Below, one piece after another: positions 43,795 through 52,645 of a stretch of 54,391 bases of DNA. How positions within the stretch are numbered: position 1 is the first letter of the stretch; each line of letters opens with the position of its first letter. The stretch is from Clostridia bacterium (GTDB lineage: Bacteria; Bacillota; Clostridia; Oscillospirales; Acutalibacteraceae). The notes under the pieces are model-generated. The model did not search any database and had not been told where the DNA came from. It worked only from the letters and a program-made list of their open reading frames with translations. A program made the position numbers and the translations under genes. Where the stretch lies: assembly GCA_017631955.1 (NCBI GenBank), contig JAGBSJ010000004.1:1-54391 (forward strand), written 5' to 3'.

Positions 43795-45186
43795 TTATTC
43801 AATATCATCTAGATTTGCGCCTTTTGTTTCTTTGACTTTAAGGGCAAACATAATTGCGGCGATGCTTACTTCAGAAATTGAAATTGCAAGACAAGCCCAC
43901 CAAATTGGAAGAATCATCATACCTACTATTGCAAGTCCATAACCCACAACAAGACCGATAATAACAAGAAGGCCTTCTGCACCTACAACGGATGCACGAA
44001 TATCTGTTGGTACTTTTTCGGTCATCATAACGTTCATATAGTCGCGACCAATCCAGTATGAGCCCTGGTAAAGTCCTGCAAGTGAACCGATTAAATATGG
44101 CTCCCAACCGTTTAAGATACCCACTACAAAAAGAGTATAACCAATAACACAAGTTATTGAAAATCCTGTAACTGTGGCTTTTCTGCCTAACTTATCTGCA
44201 ATAAAGCCAGAAAGGAATGTGATTGTACCATAAACTACAGGCACCATAAATAGTGCTTTTGTAATTTCAGCGGTACTCATTCCTGCACGGTGCATTGAAG
44301 ATTCAAAATAAAGTGCGATTGCAGGCATAGCAGAGTCAAATATAATGTGCGAAATAATAAGCATTTTTGTATCTTTATTGGCGAAGATGTATTTAACACC
44401 ATTAAATACGCCTGACTGATTTCGCTGTGCTTGTTTTTGTTGTTTTTGTATTTCTTTTTCTGCTTGTCTTTCTTCATAAGGACGTGAGAGATACTGGATT
44501 CTTTCGCCTATAAACACCTTTGTATCTTTTGCGAAGATAAGCACTAAAACCACTGCAACAAATCCGATTAAAGATGGTACTAAGAATATATTACGCCATT
44601 TTGTAGGGTCGTCACCCATAAGAGCATCACGAAGTGCAGGGATTAAGATAACGCCTAAAATACCAAAGCTCTTAAGAAAGCTGTATATCTTTGCACGGTG
44701 CTTATCAGGGGCTTCTTCAAGAATATAGATAATTTGAATGTCGTGCCCCATAAAGAAGCTGATAATTGCAAAGCCCACAAGGAACATTATGTAGCTTGTC
44801 GACAAGTTGATTACTAAAAGTCCCACAGCCATACCAAGAGTTGATATTGCAAAAAGTGGTTTTCTGCCCCATTTATCTGCAAGTGCTTTATAGAATGGTG
44901 TGAAAAGTCCCAAAACATAAGAAAACACACCAATACCCGAATGAAGTGCAAGGCCATCTTCATAAGTATAAAATTTACCCATAAATGGGTTATTTACGAA
45001 AAATTCAGTAATAAATGATGACTGCACAGTAACAGTTAAGTTACTTGTAACCTCGTCAAGAATGTTGACAATTGCAATAAGCATTAACAGAACAAAGAAG
45101 TATTTGCTACTGCTACGAGTTTGCATTTTCTTCAATCTTGAAATTTCACGACTTTCTTGTGCATTGATTTTTTCTATTGTCTTCAT
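43795..45186 (-). CDS. Major facilitator superfamily transporter
   Basis: 463 aa with 12 predicted TM helices, a central cytoplasmic loop around residues 215-260 rich in Lys/Gln (EEIQKQQKQAQRN-like), and the MFS loop motifs ADKWGRKPLF and ADKLGRKATV after TM2 and TM8. It presumably carries an oligosaccharide or sugar, given the upstream GH127 gene, but the substrate is inference. AAGGGGAG sets the ATG at 45186; the GTG at 45204 overlaps the stop of GH127. It is second in a GH127-MFS operon. Confidence 0.88.
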   Translation of the reverse strand: MKTIEKINAQESREISRLKKMQTRSSSKYFFVLLMLIAIVNILDEVTSNLTVTVQSSFITEFFVNNPFMGKFYTYEDGLALHSGIGVFSYVLGLFTPFYKALADKWGRKPLFAISTLGMAVGLLVINLSTSYIMFLVGFAIISFFMGHDIQIIYILEEAPDKHRAKIYSFLKSFGILGVILIPALRDALMGDDPTKWRNIFLVPSLIGFVAVVLVLIFAKDTKVFIGERIQYLSRPYEERQAEKEIQKQQKQAQRNQSGVFNGVKYIFANKDTKMLIISHIIFDSAMPAIALYFESSMHRAGMSTAEITKALFMVPVVYGTITFLSGFIADKLGRKATVTGFSITCVIGYTLFVVGILNGWEPYLIGSLAGLYQGSYWIGRDYMNVMMTEKVPTDIRASVVGAEGLLVIIGLVVGYGLAIVGMMILPIWWACLAISISEVSIAAIMFALKVKETKGANLDDIE

Positions 45187-45200
45187 TTTGCACTCCCCTT

Positions 45201-47387
45201 TCACTTTTCTTTAACTATACTTAATTTATCGAATATTCCGCCGGCATAACTTGCATTTGTCGCCTTAAAGGTTACTGTTATTTTTTCTCTATCTGTTAGT
45301 AAATCCTTTGGAATTTCGTAATACATATCATAAAATCCGTTAGGATTAGGGTCTTTGAGTGTTACATCAGCAAGTAAAGTGTTATCAACATAAATACTGA
45401 ATGTTCTGCCCACATCTCCGCTGTAATATTTTACTGCAACATAGTTTGTTGTGGTATTATCGACTGCTAAATCGTAACTAAACCAACCGTTAGGCGATGC
45501 ATCACGGAACATAAGTCCCTTAAAATTGCCAGATGTTGAGTTTTCTGATTTAAGATTATGTGAGAACTCATACTGGTCATTACCAACTGGTAATGAGTCG
45601 ATTGTGATATATTTATCTGCCTCATTTTTAGGGATTTCAGTATTACTATCTGCAAGGTTAAAGTAAATTCCATATCGGTTTTTGTATTGCTTGTAATGTG
45701 GCGAGAATATCAAATTCTGATTTGTACCTTTAAGGGTAAAATTGAGAGTATTTCCCTCTTTTGCAAGGTTTTCATTGATATTTTTAAGCCAGTTTTTGAT
45801 TGTACCTTTTTGGATGATAAGAGTATCACTTGAAGTTGAATCCCAAAGTGGAATTGTTACATTAACGCCTGTTGTGGTTGTATTCATTTCATTAGTACCC
45901 ATATTAGCACTAAGTACGTATGGTCCATATTTGAACGCTACTGCATTTTCGTTATCGGGCAAGGTGTAAGCTACCACCTGCATTGGCAAATTATATTCAA
46001 TTGTGTCACCATCTTGCCAATCACGGTCAAGAACAATTAGTCCCTTTTTGGCTTTCACTTTAATTTCTTCACCGTTGATTTTAATGGTAGGATTGTTAGT
46101 CCAATCAGGAACGCGAAGCACAATTTGAGCCGTAGCAGAGCCGTTTATTATAAATTTAACATTTGGCAAATCGGCATTTTGTGTAATTTTAAGTCCTTTT
46201 TCTTCCCAATTTACAGTTGAAGAAGTAAATCTGTTTACATAAAGGCATGTGGAATTGTGGAAATAAATACTATCGCCCAATTTTGAGAAATTTTCCATAC
46301 CCGAGCCAGTACAACACCAGAAATGGTCTGTCGCAGAACTGTAAACTTTAAAGTACCCTGTCGCCATTGGTTGAAAATATGTTGTCATTCCTGTTTCGGG
46401 ATTCTGTGACGAGAGAATTGCATTTATAAATGTATTTTCATAATAATCGGCATATTTTGTGTCGCCTGTAACCTTGAAAAGTTCACGACTGAGTTTTAGC
46501 ATATTATATGTATTACAAGTTTCACAGTTGCAATTTGTACGCTCGGCATCAAGAATTTTTGACTCGCCAAAATGCTCCCATTCGCTGTTTCCGCCTGTAA
46601 TATATGTGTGATTTTTTATAACTATTTCCCAGAAATTCGCCGCAACTTGCAAATAGTATTCTTCCCCTGTTACTCTGTATCGATTAAGTGCACCGATAAT
46701 CTTTGGAATTGTTGTATTTGCGTGTTTACCATTGAGAATATCTTCGCCATTGTAAAGTGGCTCAAAAAGAGTCATTTCATCAAAACTATGAGCCGCTGAC
46801 AAGTGATTTTTATTATTTGTATATTTATAAAGTTCATAAAGGGCGTCGTTCATTCCGCCGTATTCAACATTGAGAACTGTAGTCTGCATTTCTGATGACC
46901 ATTTAGAAGTACGGCTATACACCCAGTCACCAAGTTTTGATGCCACTGACAACGCGTCAGCATTATTTGTAAGTTTATATACATCAACGAGTCCGGCAAG
47001 GATTTTATGTAACGAATACCAAGGCACCCAAGTACCTGATGTATTGCCATTTTCGATTTGTTCATAATGACTTTCGGGGATTGCAGCAAGATAGCCATTT
47101 TCCGCCTGACATTTTGCGAGAACTGACACCATATAATCGGTAATTGCTTTTAATTTTTCGTCATTTGACGAAGGGTAAGCTTGAGCCACCGCGGTAAGAT
47201 AATGTCCCAAAGTATGCCCTTGAATTGCAGAAGTTTCCCAACCACCATATTTTTCGGCATCAAGGTCTACACCTGCAATTTCGCAAAATCCCTTTAAGAG
47301 TTTGTCTGGATTAAGAGATTTAAGATACTTTTTTTCAATGTCAAAAGCATTCTGCTCATAAGAGTCTAAAAGTGTAACATTCTTCAT
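45201..47387 (-). CDS. GH127/GH146-type beta-L-arabinofuranosidase
   Basis: 728 aa, no signal peptide, so cytoplasmic. Residues 1-~530 form the GH127 (DUF1680) catalytic domain. ETC (Glu289, Cys291) and the Cys pair FWCCTGSGMENF (Cys358-Cys359) match the zinc-binding Glu/Cys and the nucleophilic Cys of HypBA1. A C-terminal beta-sandwich follows (about 590-728, YITIDSLPVGNDQYEFSHN ... GIFDKLSIV), DUF6805-like. It releases L-arabinose from plant arabinan or extensin oligosaccharides taken up by the cotranscribed MFS carrier (inference). GGGGA precedes the ATG. Confidence 0.92.
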   Translation of the reverse strand: MKNVTLLDSYEQNAFDIEKKYLKSLNPDKLLKGFCEIAGVDLDAEKYGGWETSAIQGHTLGHYLTAVAQAYPSSNDEKLKAITDYMVSVLAKCQAENGYLAAIPESHYEQIENGNTSGTWVPWYSLHKILAGLVDVYKLTNNADALSVASKLGDWVYSRTSKWSSEMQTTVLNVEYGGMNDALYELYKYTNNKNHLSAAHSFDEMTLFEPLYNGEDILNGKHANTTIPKIIGALNRYRVTGEEYYLQVAANFWEIVIKNHTYITGGNSEWEHFGESKILDAERTNCNCETCNTYNMLKLSRELFKVTGDTKYADYYENTFINAILSSQNPETGMTTYFQPMATGYFKVYSSATDHFWCCTGSGMENFSKLGDSIYFHNSTCLYVNRFTSSTVNWEEKGLKITQNADLPNVKFIINGSATAQIVLRVPDWTNNPTIKINGEEIKVKAKKGLIVLDRDWQDGDTIEYNLPMQVVAYTLPDNENAVAFKYGPYVLSANMGTNEMNTTTTGVNVTIPLWDSTSSDTLIIQKGTIKNWLKNINENLAKEGNTLNFTLKGTNQNLIFSPHYKQYKNRYGIYFNLADSNTEIPKNEADKYITIDSLPVGNDQYEFSHNLKSENSTSGNFKGLMFRDASPNGWFSYDLAVDNTTTNYVAVKYYSGDVGRTFSIYVDNTLLADVTLKDPNPNGFYDMYYEIPKDLLTDREKITVTFKATNASYAGGIFDKLSIVKEK

Positions 47388-47414
47388 ATAAAATCCCCAA
47401 ATAATGTTTTTTTC

Positions 47415-47443
47415 ATTATAACAAAAAATCCTCTGTAGAGCAA
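47415..47443 (-). promoter_or_regulatory. Candidate promoter of GH127-MFS, inside a terminator
   Basis: Minus strand: TTGCTC (47438-47443), a 17-base spacer, TATAAT (47415-47420). The -35 box lies in the loop of the upstream gene's terminator hairpin, so transcription of the two units may interfere. Confidence 0.5.
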
Positions 47444-47460
47444 CACTACAGAGGATTTTT
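47424..47460 (-). terminator. Terminator of the 47.5 kb membrane-anchored protein gene
   Basis: Fifteen-base perfect arms, 47424-47438 and 47446-47460, around a seven-base loop, ending in TTTTT on the minus strand. Confidence 0.92.
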
Positions 47461-47470
47461 AATATTTAGT

Positions 47471-48403
47471 TTAGAATCCGCCACCGACTACGATTACATA
47501 TTCGATTTCGGCATAAGCTTTATCAACCATTACTGAACCAATTGCAAGGTGTTTAATATCAATTTTTGACATATAACTCCATGTACCTTTTTCAATCATA
47601 CCATTTTCGTTGATACGAACTTTAACTATAGGGTCAGCGTAGTGAATTTTAATATCTGCTTCTTCATATTTAATATCAAATGCAGGGAACTGCTCAACTG
47701 CAGTCGCAACATTACCAAGAACATTGATAGCGTGGCCAACTGTACCTGCTTGTGCATCGCCATAAAGACCGTCAGTCTGCTCAACCATTCGCATTTCAAT
47801 AACTGTATAGTTACCTTCTTTATATGCCTTTGCAGTATCAACATCTGATGCTACAAGTTTCTGGTAACCACCTGTGATTCCGCCGTATGTAGTTGTTTGT
47901 TTTTCAAGAACAGCATTAATTGCTGGTTTAGCTATACTGAGAAAGAAACCGAGTGCACCACCCTCTACATCCAATACGGGCATTGTCATTGTCTGTGATG
48001 ACTCTGCAGTGTCATGAGTTTTTGTTGCCGCTTGTTTATACATATAAACAATTTGTTCTTTCGACCACTCTGCAGGATTATCAGACACCTCGTCTTTGTC
48101 TACAGTTTCTTGTGGTTGATTTTGTGATTGTTGATTGTCATTTGTAGGCGCCTCTGGAGTGTTGTTATTGTCAGGTTGGTCTACATTATTACCGCCAGAC
48201 GGTGCGGCTGTGTCATCTGTAATATATGCAGGTTCTTTTACTGCATTCTTTTCTTCGCCCATTGTCTTACCGTTTATGAATGCCGCAAAAACAAGTGCTA
48301 CTGCAAGAAGAATTGCTAAAAAACTCATCCACCCTGATGATGATTGTTCTTTTTTCATTGCCTTGATTTCGGCTTGTTCAACGGTTAAAACTTTTTTTGC
48401 CAT
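47471..48403 (-). CDS. Membrane-anchored extracytoplasmic protein, unknown function
   Basis: 310 aa. A short cytoplasmic N terminus (AKKVLTVEQAEIKAMKKEQ) and one TM helix (about 25-45) are followed by a Pro/Asn/Gln/Asp-rich linker (about 60-110) and a C-terminal domain (about 115-310) with DNPAEWSKEQIVYMYKQAATKTHD and strands ending EIEYVIVVGGGF. The linker looks like a wall-spanning spacer, so the domain would sit at or beyond the peptidoglycan. No enzyme motif recognised. AAAGGGGA precedes the ATG. Similar architecture is common in gut Clostridia. Confidence 0.8.
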   Translation of the reverse strand: MAKKVLTVEQAEIKAMKKEQSSSGWMSFLAILLAVALVFAAFINGKTMGEEKNAVKEPAYITDDTAAPSGGNNVDQPDNNNTPEAPTNDNQQSQNQPQETVDKDEVSDNPAEWSKEQIVYMYKQAATKTHDTAESSQTMTMPVLDVEGGALGFFLSIAKPAINAVLEKQTTTYGGITGGYQKLVASDVDTAKAYKEGNYTVIEMRMVEQTDGLYGDAQAGTVGHAINVLGNVATAVEQFPAFDIKYEEADIKIHYADPIVKVRINENGMIEKGTWSYMSKIDIKHLAIGSVMVDKAYAEIEYVIVVGGGF

Positions 48404-48470
48404 AAATATTCCCCTTTCGTTTTTCCCTATAATCTTATATTACGCTTTTCCAATTAATTTGTCAATAAAA

Positions 48471-48494
48471 AATCCCTATCAAGAGACAGGGATT
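48471..48494 (-). terminator. Terminator of the SGNH hydrolase gene
   Basis: AATCCCT (48471-48477) with AGGGATT (48488-48494), followed by TTTTTT on the minus strand. Confidence 0.8.
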
Positions 48495-48498
48495 ACTT

Positions 48499-49140
48499 TT
48501 AGCATAATTCGATTTTTTCAAACACAGCATCAGCCATAACTTTATGCCCAAGATTTGTAGGATGGATTCCGTCAATAGCAAGTTCTTTTGGTGCAGTTGT
48601 TTTCTGTGCTTCGTTGAAAACTTTTTGCATGTCCAGTACCAAAGCACCATGTTCAAGAGCGATATTTTTAAGTATTTCACGATATTCGTCAAGTTTTTCG
48701 TGAAATGGGAATTTTTCTTCAACCGCATCAATCATAAATGGCATTAAATACAGAATTTGAGTGTTTGGCAACTCTGTTTTTATTCTTCTGTAAATCTCAC
48801 GGGTATGTGGTTCAATTGGGCGAAGAAGTGGTGGGTAATCTTCGGGCACATAGTTTTCCCAAGCATCATTAACGCCTATGAGCATAATAATTACATCTGG
48901 TTTCAAGTTGATACAATCTTTTGTAAGGCGGTCATAAACGTGGTATGTGCGGTTACTTGCAATACCTTTAATGTCAACTTTTATGTTTTTACTATATGCC
49001 TTTAATCTCTTTTTAAGTTGCGAAGCATAGATATTTCTTCCTTTGATGTCTTTCATCATACGGAAATTAAATTTGGGGTCAGTTATACTGTCACCAATGA
49101 ATAATACTTTACTGTCTTTTTTTATTTTAACCTTTTCCAT
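48499..49140 (-). CDS. SGNH/GDSL hydrolase
   Basis: 213 aa. Block I is LFIGDSITDP (nucleophile Ser), block III IMLIGVNDAWENY (Asn) and block V IDGIHPTNLGHK (Asp-x-x-His). No signal peptide, so cytoplasmic. Family members are esterases or carbohydrate deacetylases; the long-chain substrate cannot be told. The start at 49140 has AAGGTGA upstream; an upstream in-frame codon at 49236 overlaps the next gene and is rejected. It lies beside the plant-glycan GH127 unit, so xylan or arabinan deacetylation is conceivable. Confidence 0.9.
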   Translation of the reverse strand: MEKVKIKKDSKVLFIGDSITDPKFNFRMMKDIKGRNIYASQLKKRLKAYSKNIKVDIKGIASNRTYHVYDRLTKDCINLKPDVIIMLIGVNDAWENYVPEDYPPLLRPIEPHTREIYRRIKTELPNTQILYLMPFMIDAVEEKFPFHEKLDEYREILKNIALEHGALVLDMQKVFNEAQKTTAPKELAIDGIHPTNLGHKVMADAVFEKIELC

Positions 49141-49159
49141 TACATTCACCTTTACATAC

Positions 49160-49843
49160 TTATTCAAAGTATTTTTGAAGATTAAATTTGTTCTTAAAAA
49201 CAAAAAGCTTTTCAAGAAGTTTTGAAAATCTGCCAATTAAAAATCCATTGATTAAAGCACAGAAGATTGTGCCAACGCCAACACCCTTGAATACGCCAAA
49301 GCCGAAGAATGCAAAGGACATTATAATACCAAGCACTACACTTATGCAATCATAAGATGTTTTCACTTTGTTGATGTTGAAATTGAATTTCTGTGAAATC
49401 TCTTTAACAATCAACTCGTATGCTTCGGGGGAAATATATGTATGAAAGAAAAGTGACACCGCAAATGAGCAGAATACCGTGCCAAGAATATACCATACAA
49501 GACGAATTGCAAAAGTGTTTTCAGGTAGTGTTGAAATGAGTGCCATTGCACCATCAAGGAGTGTGCCGTAGATTATTGCCGTTACGAATGAAAATAGATA
49601 TGAAATTTTAAATTTTCGCATTATCAATACGGTTATAATGATTAAGAGTCCTTGAAAAACATACTCCGCTACGCCGAATGTAAACCAAGGTAAAAATTCA
49701 GACACTTTAAGATGCAGAATATAAGCAGGTGCAACAACCATTGACATACCAAAATTGGCTTTTTCGGTAAATGCGGCGGCAAATGCCATAATCACAAGCC
49801 CTAGAATGTATGAAAATTCTGTATAAAAAACTCTTTTCTTCAT
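49160..49843 (-). CDS. YczE/YitT-like integral membrane protein
   Basis: 227 aa with about six TM helices. The N terminus TEFSYILGLVIMAFAAAFTEKANFGMSMVVAPAYIL and KVKTSYDCISVVLGIIMSFAFFGFGVFKGVGVGTIFCALINGFLIGR resemble the YczE/YitT (DUF6198) group, where the repeated G-x-G turn in VGVGTI is typical. Function is not established. AGGA precedes the ATG at 49843. Single gene on the minus strand, closely upstream of the SGNH gene, so it may share its transcript. Confidence 0.78.
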   Translation of the reverse strand: MKKRVFYTEFSYILGLVIMAFAAAFTEKANFGMSMVVAPAYILHLKVSEFLPWFTFGVAEYVFQGLLIIITVLIMRKFKISYLFSFVTAIIYGTLLDGAMALISTLPENTFAIRLVWYILGTVFCSFAVSLFFHTYISPEAYELIVKEISQKFNFNINKVKTSYDCISVVLGIIMSFAFFGFGVFKGVGVGTIFCALINGFLIGRFSKLLEKLFVFKNKFNLQKYFE

Positions 49844-49904
49844 AATACACATCCTGTGAAAAAACTATGAATATAGTACGATATTTTGCAAAATTTGTCA
49901 AATA

Positions 49905-49931
49905 AAAATCCCCTTGGATTGCTCCAAGGGG
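49905..49931 (-). terminator. Terminator, copy 1 of a repeated hairpin family
   Basis: CCCCTTGGA (49910-49918) and TCCAAGGGG (49923-49931), preceded on the plus strand by AAAAAT, i.e. a T-run on the minus strand. It ends the hypothetical gene at 49954. Confidence 0.85.
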
Positions 49932-49953
49932 TAATGATTAGCAAAAAATGAAA

Positions 49954-50448
49954 TTATCTACCAAATGCACCGATTTCATACCAATTACTGTTTATTCTAT
50001 GATATTCTACGCTTTCATACCAATCTGACTTCATATTCCAAATTGTTGACAATGGGTTTTTAGAGTAAACCAAACCATAGTATTTTGTTTCGTCTTGCCA
50101 AAAAATCACATAATCTTTGGTTACCCACATATAATCAAACTCTTTGTAGATAGTCTTAATTGCTGATTTTTCTTCTTCATTAAGATTGATTACAACGCCA
50201 TCGTTTGATGGATTTTTTAAATCAAGCACTTCCATATGGTCATCATAGGTCAAAAATGTTATGCGTTCATCTTTAACGGATACTTCGTTATAATATTTTA
50301 TGGATGCTGTTGCAATGATTTCATAATCATCAGATATGGCATCAAAATTCTCGATTTCTGGCTCACCACCACAAACAAAAAAGTAAGATGCAACACCAAC
50401 AATAAAAGCTAATAATATGGCAATAGTTATTATAATACCTTTTTTCAT
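49954..50448 (-). CDS. Small membrane-anchored protein, hypothetical
   Basis: 164 aa. A TM helix (residues about 4-24, KGIIITIAILLAFIVGVASYFF) is followed by an outside domain of about 140 residues (ISDDYEIIATASIKYYNEV; FDYMWVTKDYVIFWQDETKYYGLVYSK). The Cys after the helix is not in a clear lipobox, so a lipoprotein is uncertain. GAGGTG precedes the ATG at 50448; the methionine at 50514 is upstream of that site and is rejected. I do not recognise the domain. Confidence 0.72.
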   Translation of the reverse strand: MKKGIIITIAILLAFIVGVASYFFVCGGEPEIENFDAISDDYEIIATASIKYYNEVSVKDERITFLTYDDHMEVLDLKNPSNDGVVINLNEEEKSAIKTIYKEFDYMWVTKDYVIFWQDETKYYGLVYSKNPLSTIWNMKSDWYESVEYHRINSNWYEIGAFGR

Positions 50449-50503
50449 AATGCTCACCTCATTTATAGTATAGCATTTCAAAGAAAAAATTGCAATAAAC
50501 ATA

Positions 50504-50530
50504 AAAATCCCCACCGATACTTAGATGGGG
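50504..50530 (-). terminator. Terminator, copy 2 of the repeated hairpin family
   Basis: CCCCA (50509-50513) with TGGGG (50526-50530); the inner stem is partly mismatched. Preceded on the plus strand by AAAAAT. It ends the HD-domain gene. Confidence 0.75.
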
Positions 50531-50556
50531 ACTGATTCTTTATTTATGAATAAAAA

Positions 50557-51120
50557 TTATTCCTTTGGACCGATTTGCAACTCGTTAGCATAATCCTTCA
50601 TAGCCGCAATACAGATTCCTGCCACATCTCTGACTTCCATTCCAAGCATTTCACAGCCCTTACGAATGACTTCTCTGTCACATTTTGCGGCAAATTTTTT
50701 GTCCTTGAATTTCTTCATAAAACTTGAGATTTCCATATCGGTAATACCCATAGGTCGCATACGAGCAGCCGCCTGAATTATACCAGTAAGCTCATCTACA
50801 GTAAACAATGATTTTTCAAGATTTGTTAATGGCTCTACATCATTACAATGACCAAAGCCATGAGCAAGAATTGCACGGACTTCAACCTCTGAAAGTCCCT
50901 CTGCAAGAAGTTCTTTTTCAGTATGCTGAAGATGTTCTTCTGGAAACTGTTCGTAGTCGTAATCGTGAAGATGACCGATTGCCATCCATAACTCTTTATC
51001 TTCGCCAAAGTGTTCCGCCATACCACCCATTGCTACTGATACATTCTTAGCGTGAAGAAAAAGATGTTCTTCCGTTGTAGTAGTTTTTAATAATTCCTTT
51101 GCGCGTTCTAATGTTAGCAT
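50557..51120 (-). CDS. HD-domain phosphohydrolase
   Basis: 187 aa. Metal ligands fit the HD pattern: HAKNVSVAM (His), HLHDYDYEQ (His-Asp) and further His in AILAHGFGH, with DEL later. HD enzymes are metal-dependent phosphohydrolases of nucleotides or related molecules; no substrate is indicated. No membrane or sensor domain. The ATG lies 9-10 bases after AAGGAG. Confidence 0.86.
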   Translation of the reverse strand: MLTLERAKELLKTTTTEEHLFLHAKNVSVAMGGMAEHFGEDKELWMAIGHLHDYDYEQFPEEHLQHTEKELLAEGLSEVEVRAILAHGFGHCNDVEPLTNLEKSLFTVDELTGIIQAAARMRPMGITDMEISSFMKKFKDKKFAAKCDREVIRKGCEMLGMEVRDVAGICIAAMKDYANELQIGPKE

Positions 51121-51183
51121 ACGTTAAAACTCCTTTTGTATTTATGTCCCTATTATACGACAAAAGTCACTATCTCGTCAACA

Positions 51184-51210
51184 AAAATCCCCACCGATTA
51201 CTCAATGGGG
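51184..51210 (-). terminator. Terminator, copy 3 of the repeated hairpin family
   Basis: CCCCACCGA (51189-51197) opposite TCAATGGGG (51202-51210), with mismatches near the loop. AAAAAT precedes it on the plus strand. It ends the CPBP protease gene. Confidence 0.78.
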
Positions 51211-51225
51211 AATAATAATTTCAAA

Positions 51226-51921
51226 TTATTCTCTAACCTTTTTATTTATATAAATTGCGTAAACAAGAGGAATAATTGTTAAAAATATAGGTGCTATGTA
51301 TAAGGACAAGGTATTTTCAACATTAAATATAGAAAGTGAATTTACCAAGCAATGTGTTATTATGCACGGAATAAGTGATTTGCTTTTATGAAATATAATA
51401 ACGAATAAATAACCTATTGAAGTTGCATAACATATCTGAATTAAAGTAGGAATCAAATCTGCACCATTTATTAAGTTAACAATGTGACCTGCTCCAAAAG
51501 TAATGGCACTTACAATTATAGCGCTTTTAACACTGTTTTTTGCCATCATTTTAAATAAAAAGCCCCTGAAAATAATCTCCTCTATAAATCCAATATTAAT
51601 CATTGTTAAAATATGAAAACCTATCTCGTTTGATGAATGATTAATATTAAAACCATTCCATAAATTAACTGTTACAATAATCAACAATGGTATAAAATAT
51701 AAATATTGTCTTGCATTTTCAACCTTTTTTAGCCCATAATACGATGTTCTTTTTAACACCAGCATTATAACTATTAAACACGCAGATAATATTGTATTAG
51801 CAATAAATCCAACACAACTTGTTTCTCCGAAGTTTTGAACACAAATGGAATTAACTACGAGATATATAATGATTAACAATATGCAAAATAATGTTTCGTG
51901 CTTTTCAAATGCTTTAGTCAT
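51226..51921 (-). CDS. CPBP family intramembrane metalloprotease
   Basis: 231 aa with six to eight TM helices. EEIIFRG near residue 130 gives the glutamate pair and Arg of the CPBP/CAAX protease site; later FGAGHIVN and HCLVN supply His ligands. These proteins cleave within membranes, and bacterial members often act in bacteriocin immunity or maturation; no such genes flank it. I use the ATG at 51921, six bases after GGAG. Single gene on the minus strand. Confidence 0.85.
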   Translation of the reverse strand: MTKAFEKHETLFCILLIIIYLVVNSICVQNFGETSCVGFIANTILSACLIVIMLVLKRTSYYGLKKVENARQYLYFIPLLIIVTVNLWNGFNINHSSNEIGFHILTMINIGFIEEIIFRGFLFKMMAKNSVKSAIIVSAITFGAGHIVNLINGADLIPTLIQICYATSIGYLFVIIFHKSKSLIPCIITHCLVNSLSIFNVENTLSLYIAPIFLTIIPLVYAIYINKKVRE

Positions 51922-51985
51922 AAAAATCTCCACACACTCTTAATTTACAATTGAATTATATCATTACAATTCTAAAACTGCAACA

Positions 51986-52017
51986 AAAATCCCCACCGAT
52001 TACTCGATGGGGACGTT
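51986..52017 (-). terminator. Terminator, copy 4 of the repeated hairpin family
   Basis: CCCCACCGA (51991-51999) with TCGATGGGG (52004-52012), one mismatch, and flanks AAAAAT and ACGTTTTTATTTAT. It ends the hypothetical gene at 52048. Confidence 0.85.
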
Positions 52018-52047
52018 TTTATTTATGTGGTTAGCAAAGTGGGGAAA

Positions 52048-52518
52048 TTAACCTCTATATTGCAAATATGCTTGTAGAATTTCTTCCACATCGTTTTCAT
52101 TGATTTTATAACCTTCGCTTATCTCGTTGCAAAGCCAAGCATAATAATCTGTTATTGCCTCAATAAAGGAAGAAAGTATTTCCTCAATCGTACTATGTTC
52201 CGTTCTCGCAGGAAGGCGTATTTGCGGAATATTCTCTTTGTTGTTGAAAACGGGATAAGTTGCGAAATCTTCCCAATAAAAAATATAGCCGACTCGTTTA
52301 CCATCACGCCTGATTAAATAATGCTTATATTCGAAATCAACCCACAACGTGATAGGAATACGATAATTGTTTTCAATCCATTTCACAAAAGAGCGCAATT
52401 CTTCTTCAACATCTTTTGGAATTCTTTTGTCAAAACCAATATCAAATCCAGGCAAGATGTTTTTGGAAACTTGCAATTTCAATGTTTGCGCTTTTAACCA
52501 TACGCTATTTTGTTTCAC
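52048..52518 (-). CDS. Hypothetical cytoplasmic protein
   Basis: 156 aa, mixed alpha/beta, no signal or TM helix. GFDIGFDKRIPKDVEEELRSFVKWIENNYRIPITLWVDFEYKHYLI and RDGKRVGYIFYWEDFATYPVF suggest a compact fold followed by a helical C terminus (EEILSSFIEAITDYYAWL). I do not recognise a family. GAGGTG is six bases before the GTG at 52518; the GTG at 52527 lies within that site. Confidence 0.7.
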   Translation of the reverse strand: MKQNSVWLKAQTLKLQVSKNILPGFDIGFDKRIPKDVEEELRSFVKWIENNYRIPITLWVDFEYKHYLIRRDGKRVGYIFYWEDFATYPVFNNKENIPQIRLPARTEHSTIEEILSSFIEAITDYYAWLCNEISEGYKINENDVEEILQAYLQYRG

Positions 52519-52575
52519 AACTATCACCTCTTTTTTATATTATAACATTTACAATAGATGTTTGCAATAGATACA

Positions 52576-52607
52576 AAAATCCCCTTGGATTTCTCCAAGG
52601 GGACGTT
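52576..52607 (-). terminator. Terminator of ppdK, copy 5 of the repeated hairpin family
   Basis: CCCCTTGGA (52581-52589) with TCCAAGGGG (52594-52602), flanked by AAAAAT and ACGTTTTTATTTAT. T-runs on both strands. Confidence 0.87.
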
Positions 52608-52645
52608 TTTATTTATTTGCTTATTCCGTAATGAATAAGTTTGAC

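Noticed and set aside
49905-52607. Integron-like cassette array (gene plus short palindrome)
   Set aside because: The palindromes are 22-base terminators with T-runs, lack attC core sites, and no integrase is present.
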